A DNA stretch of 64,000 nt, taken from NCBI GenBank assembly GCA_963795775.1, contig CAWCJL010000003.1, positions 763,251-827,250 of the forward strand. Reading direction: 5' to 3'. Position 1 is the first letter of the stretch; the number at the start of each line of letters is the position of its first letter. The translations under genes were made by a program, and so were the position numbers. Positions 63,966 through 64,000 of the stretch are shown here, in pieces. The notes below the pieces were generated by a model that did no database searches, was not told the origin of the DNA, and worked only from the letters and a program-made list of their open reading frames with translations. This DNA is from CAWCJL01 sp963795775 (GTDB lineage: Bacteria; Acidobacteriota; Terriglobia; Terriglobales; Acidobacteriaceae).

Positions 63966-64000
63966 TGAGTTATGTCTGCTTCAAAGCGATTTAGACGAGA

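Noticed and set aside
1..64000. tRNA or rRNA genes and insertion sequences
   Set aside because: No cloverleaf-like or rRNA sequence and no transposase frame was recognised on reading both strands.

Overview
The window reads as a chromosome segment of a high-GC soil Acidobacteriota, most likely class Terriglobia. This is inference from content, not from a marker gene. The grounds are a very large Oar-like TonB receptor with an N-terminal carboxypeptidase-regulatory domain, a CRTAC1/ASPIC FG-GAP protein, a winged-helix/TPR transmembrane regulator, a HAF-repeat protein, secreted FG-GAP/VCBS proteins, many secreted glycoside hydrolases, and the dispersed repeat around CCCTCGGCTGCGCTCGGGAT that yields spurious CHPERSRG-type peptides. 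I see no rRNA, tRNA, transposase, phage module or CRISPR array.

Layout. 1-4.6 kb: leuS with a downstream membrane protein, then a BadF-type sugar kinase overlapping nfo. 4.6-5.2 kb: repeat-filled spacer. 5.2-15.3 kb: outer-membrane receptor, ASPIC protein, winged-helix/TPR regulator and HAF-repeat protein. 15.6-23.3 kb: a galactose (Leloir) locus with galM-like-galK, galT and a LacI regulator, split by two paralogous FG-GAP genes. 23.3-31.7 kb: polytopic membrane proteins, rhomboid protease, a hydrolase-PAS-histidine kinase fusion, purH and a small DUF6582-like gene. 31.8-46.5 kb: TPR protein, dgt, SDR, secreted amidohydrolase, a phospholipid operon (psd-pssA-Asd-like), a meaB-mce-tsaB-rimI run, acyltransferase and acyl-CoA dehydrogenase. 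46.6-64 kb: a plant-polysaccharide block with three GH3 enzymes, one GH9, one GH8 (Rex-like), two esterases and xylulokinase.

Two things stand out. First, 25.4-27.7 kb encodes an RsbQ/KAI2/D14-type alpha/beta hydrolase, with its full Ser-Asp-His triad, joined to PAS domains and a complete histidine kinase. This would be a one-polypeptide version of the RsbQ-RsbP idea, with the hydrolase as ligand sensor. Second, between 16.1 and 26.9 kb there are six single-base (+1) frameshifts, each explained by one extra base in a short homopolymer. They break galK, galT, the LacI regulator, one FG-GAP gene (twice) and the hydrolase-kinase fusion, while I found none in the other 53 kb. They are either a local sequence-quality artefact or real decay of the galactose locus.

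The gal genes share a palindromic operator (TGTAATCGATTACA before galM-like-galK, TGTAAACAATTACA between galT and lacI), which marks them as one LacI regulon. In the 46-64 kb block, esterases would strip side groups, GH9/GH8/GH3 enzymes would reduce the chains to sugars, and XylB would phosphorylate xylulose. No transporter or xylose isomerase lies in the window.
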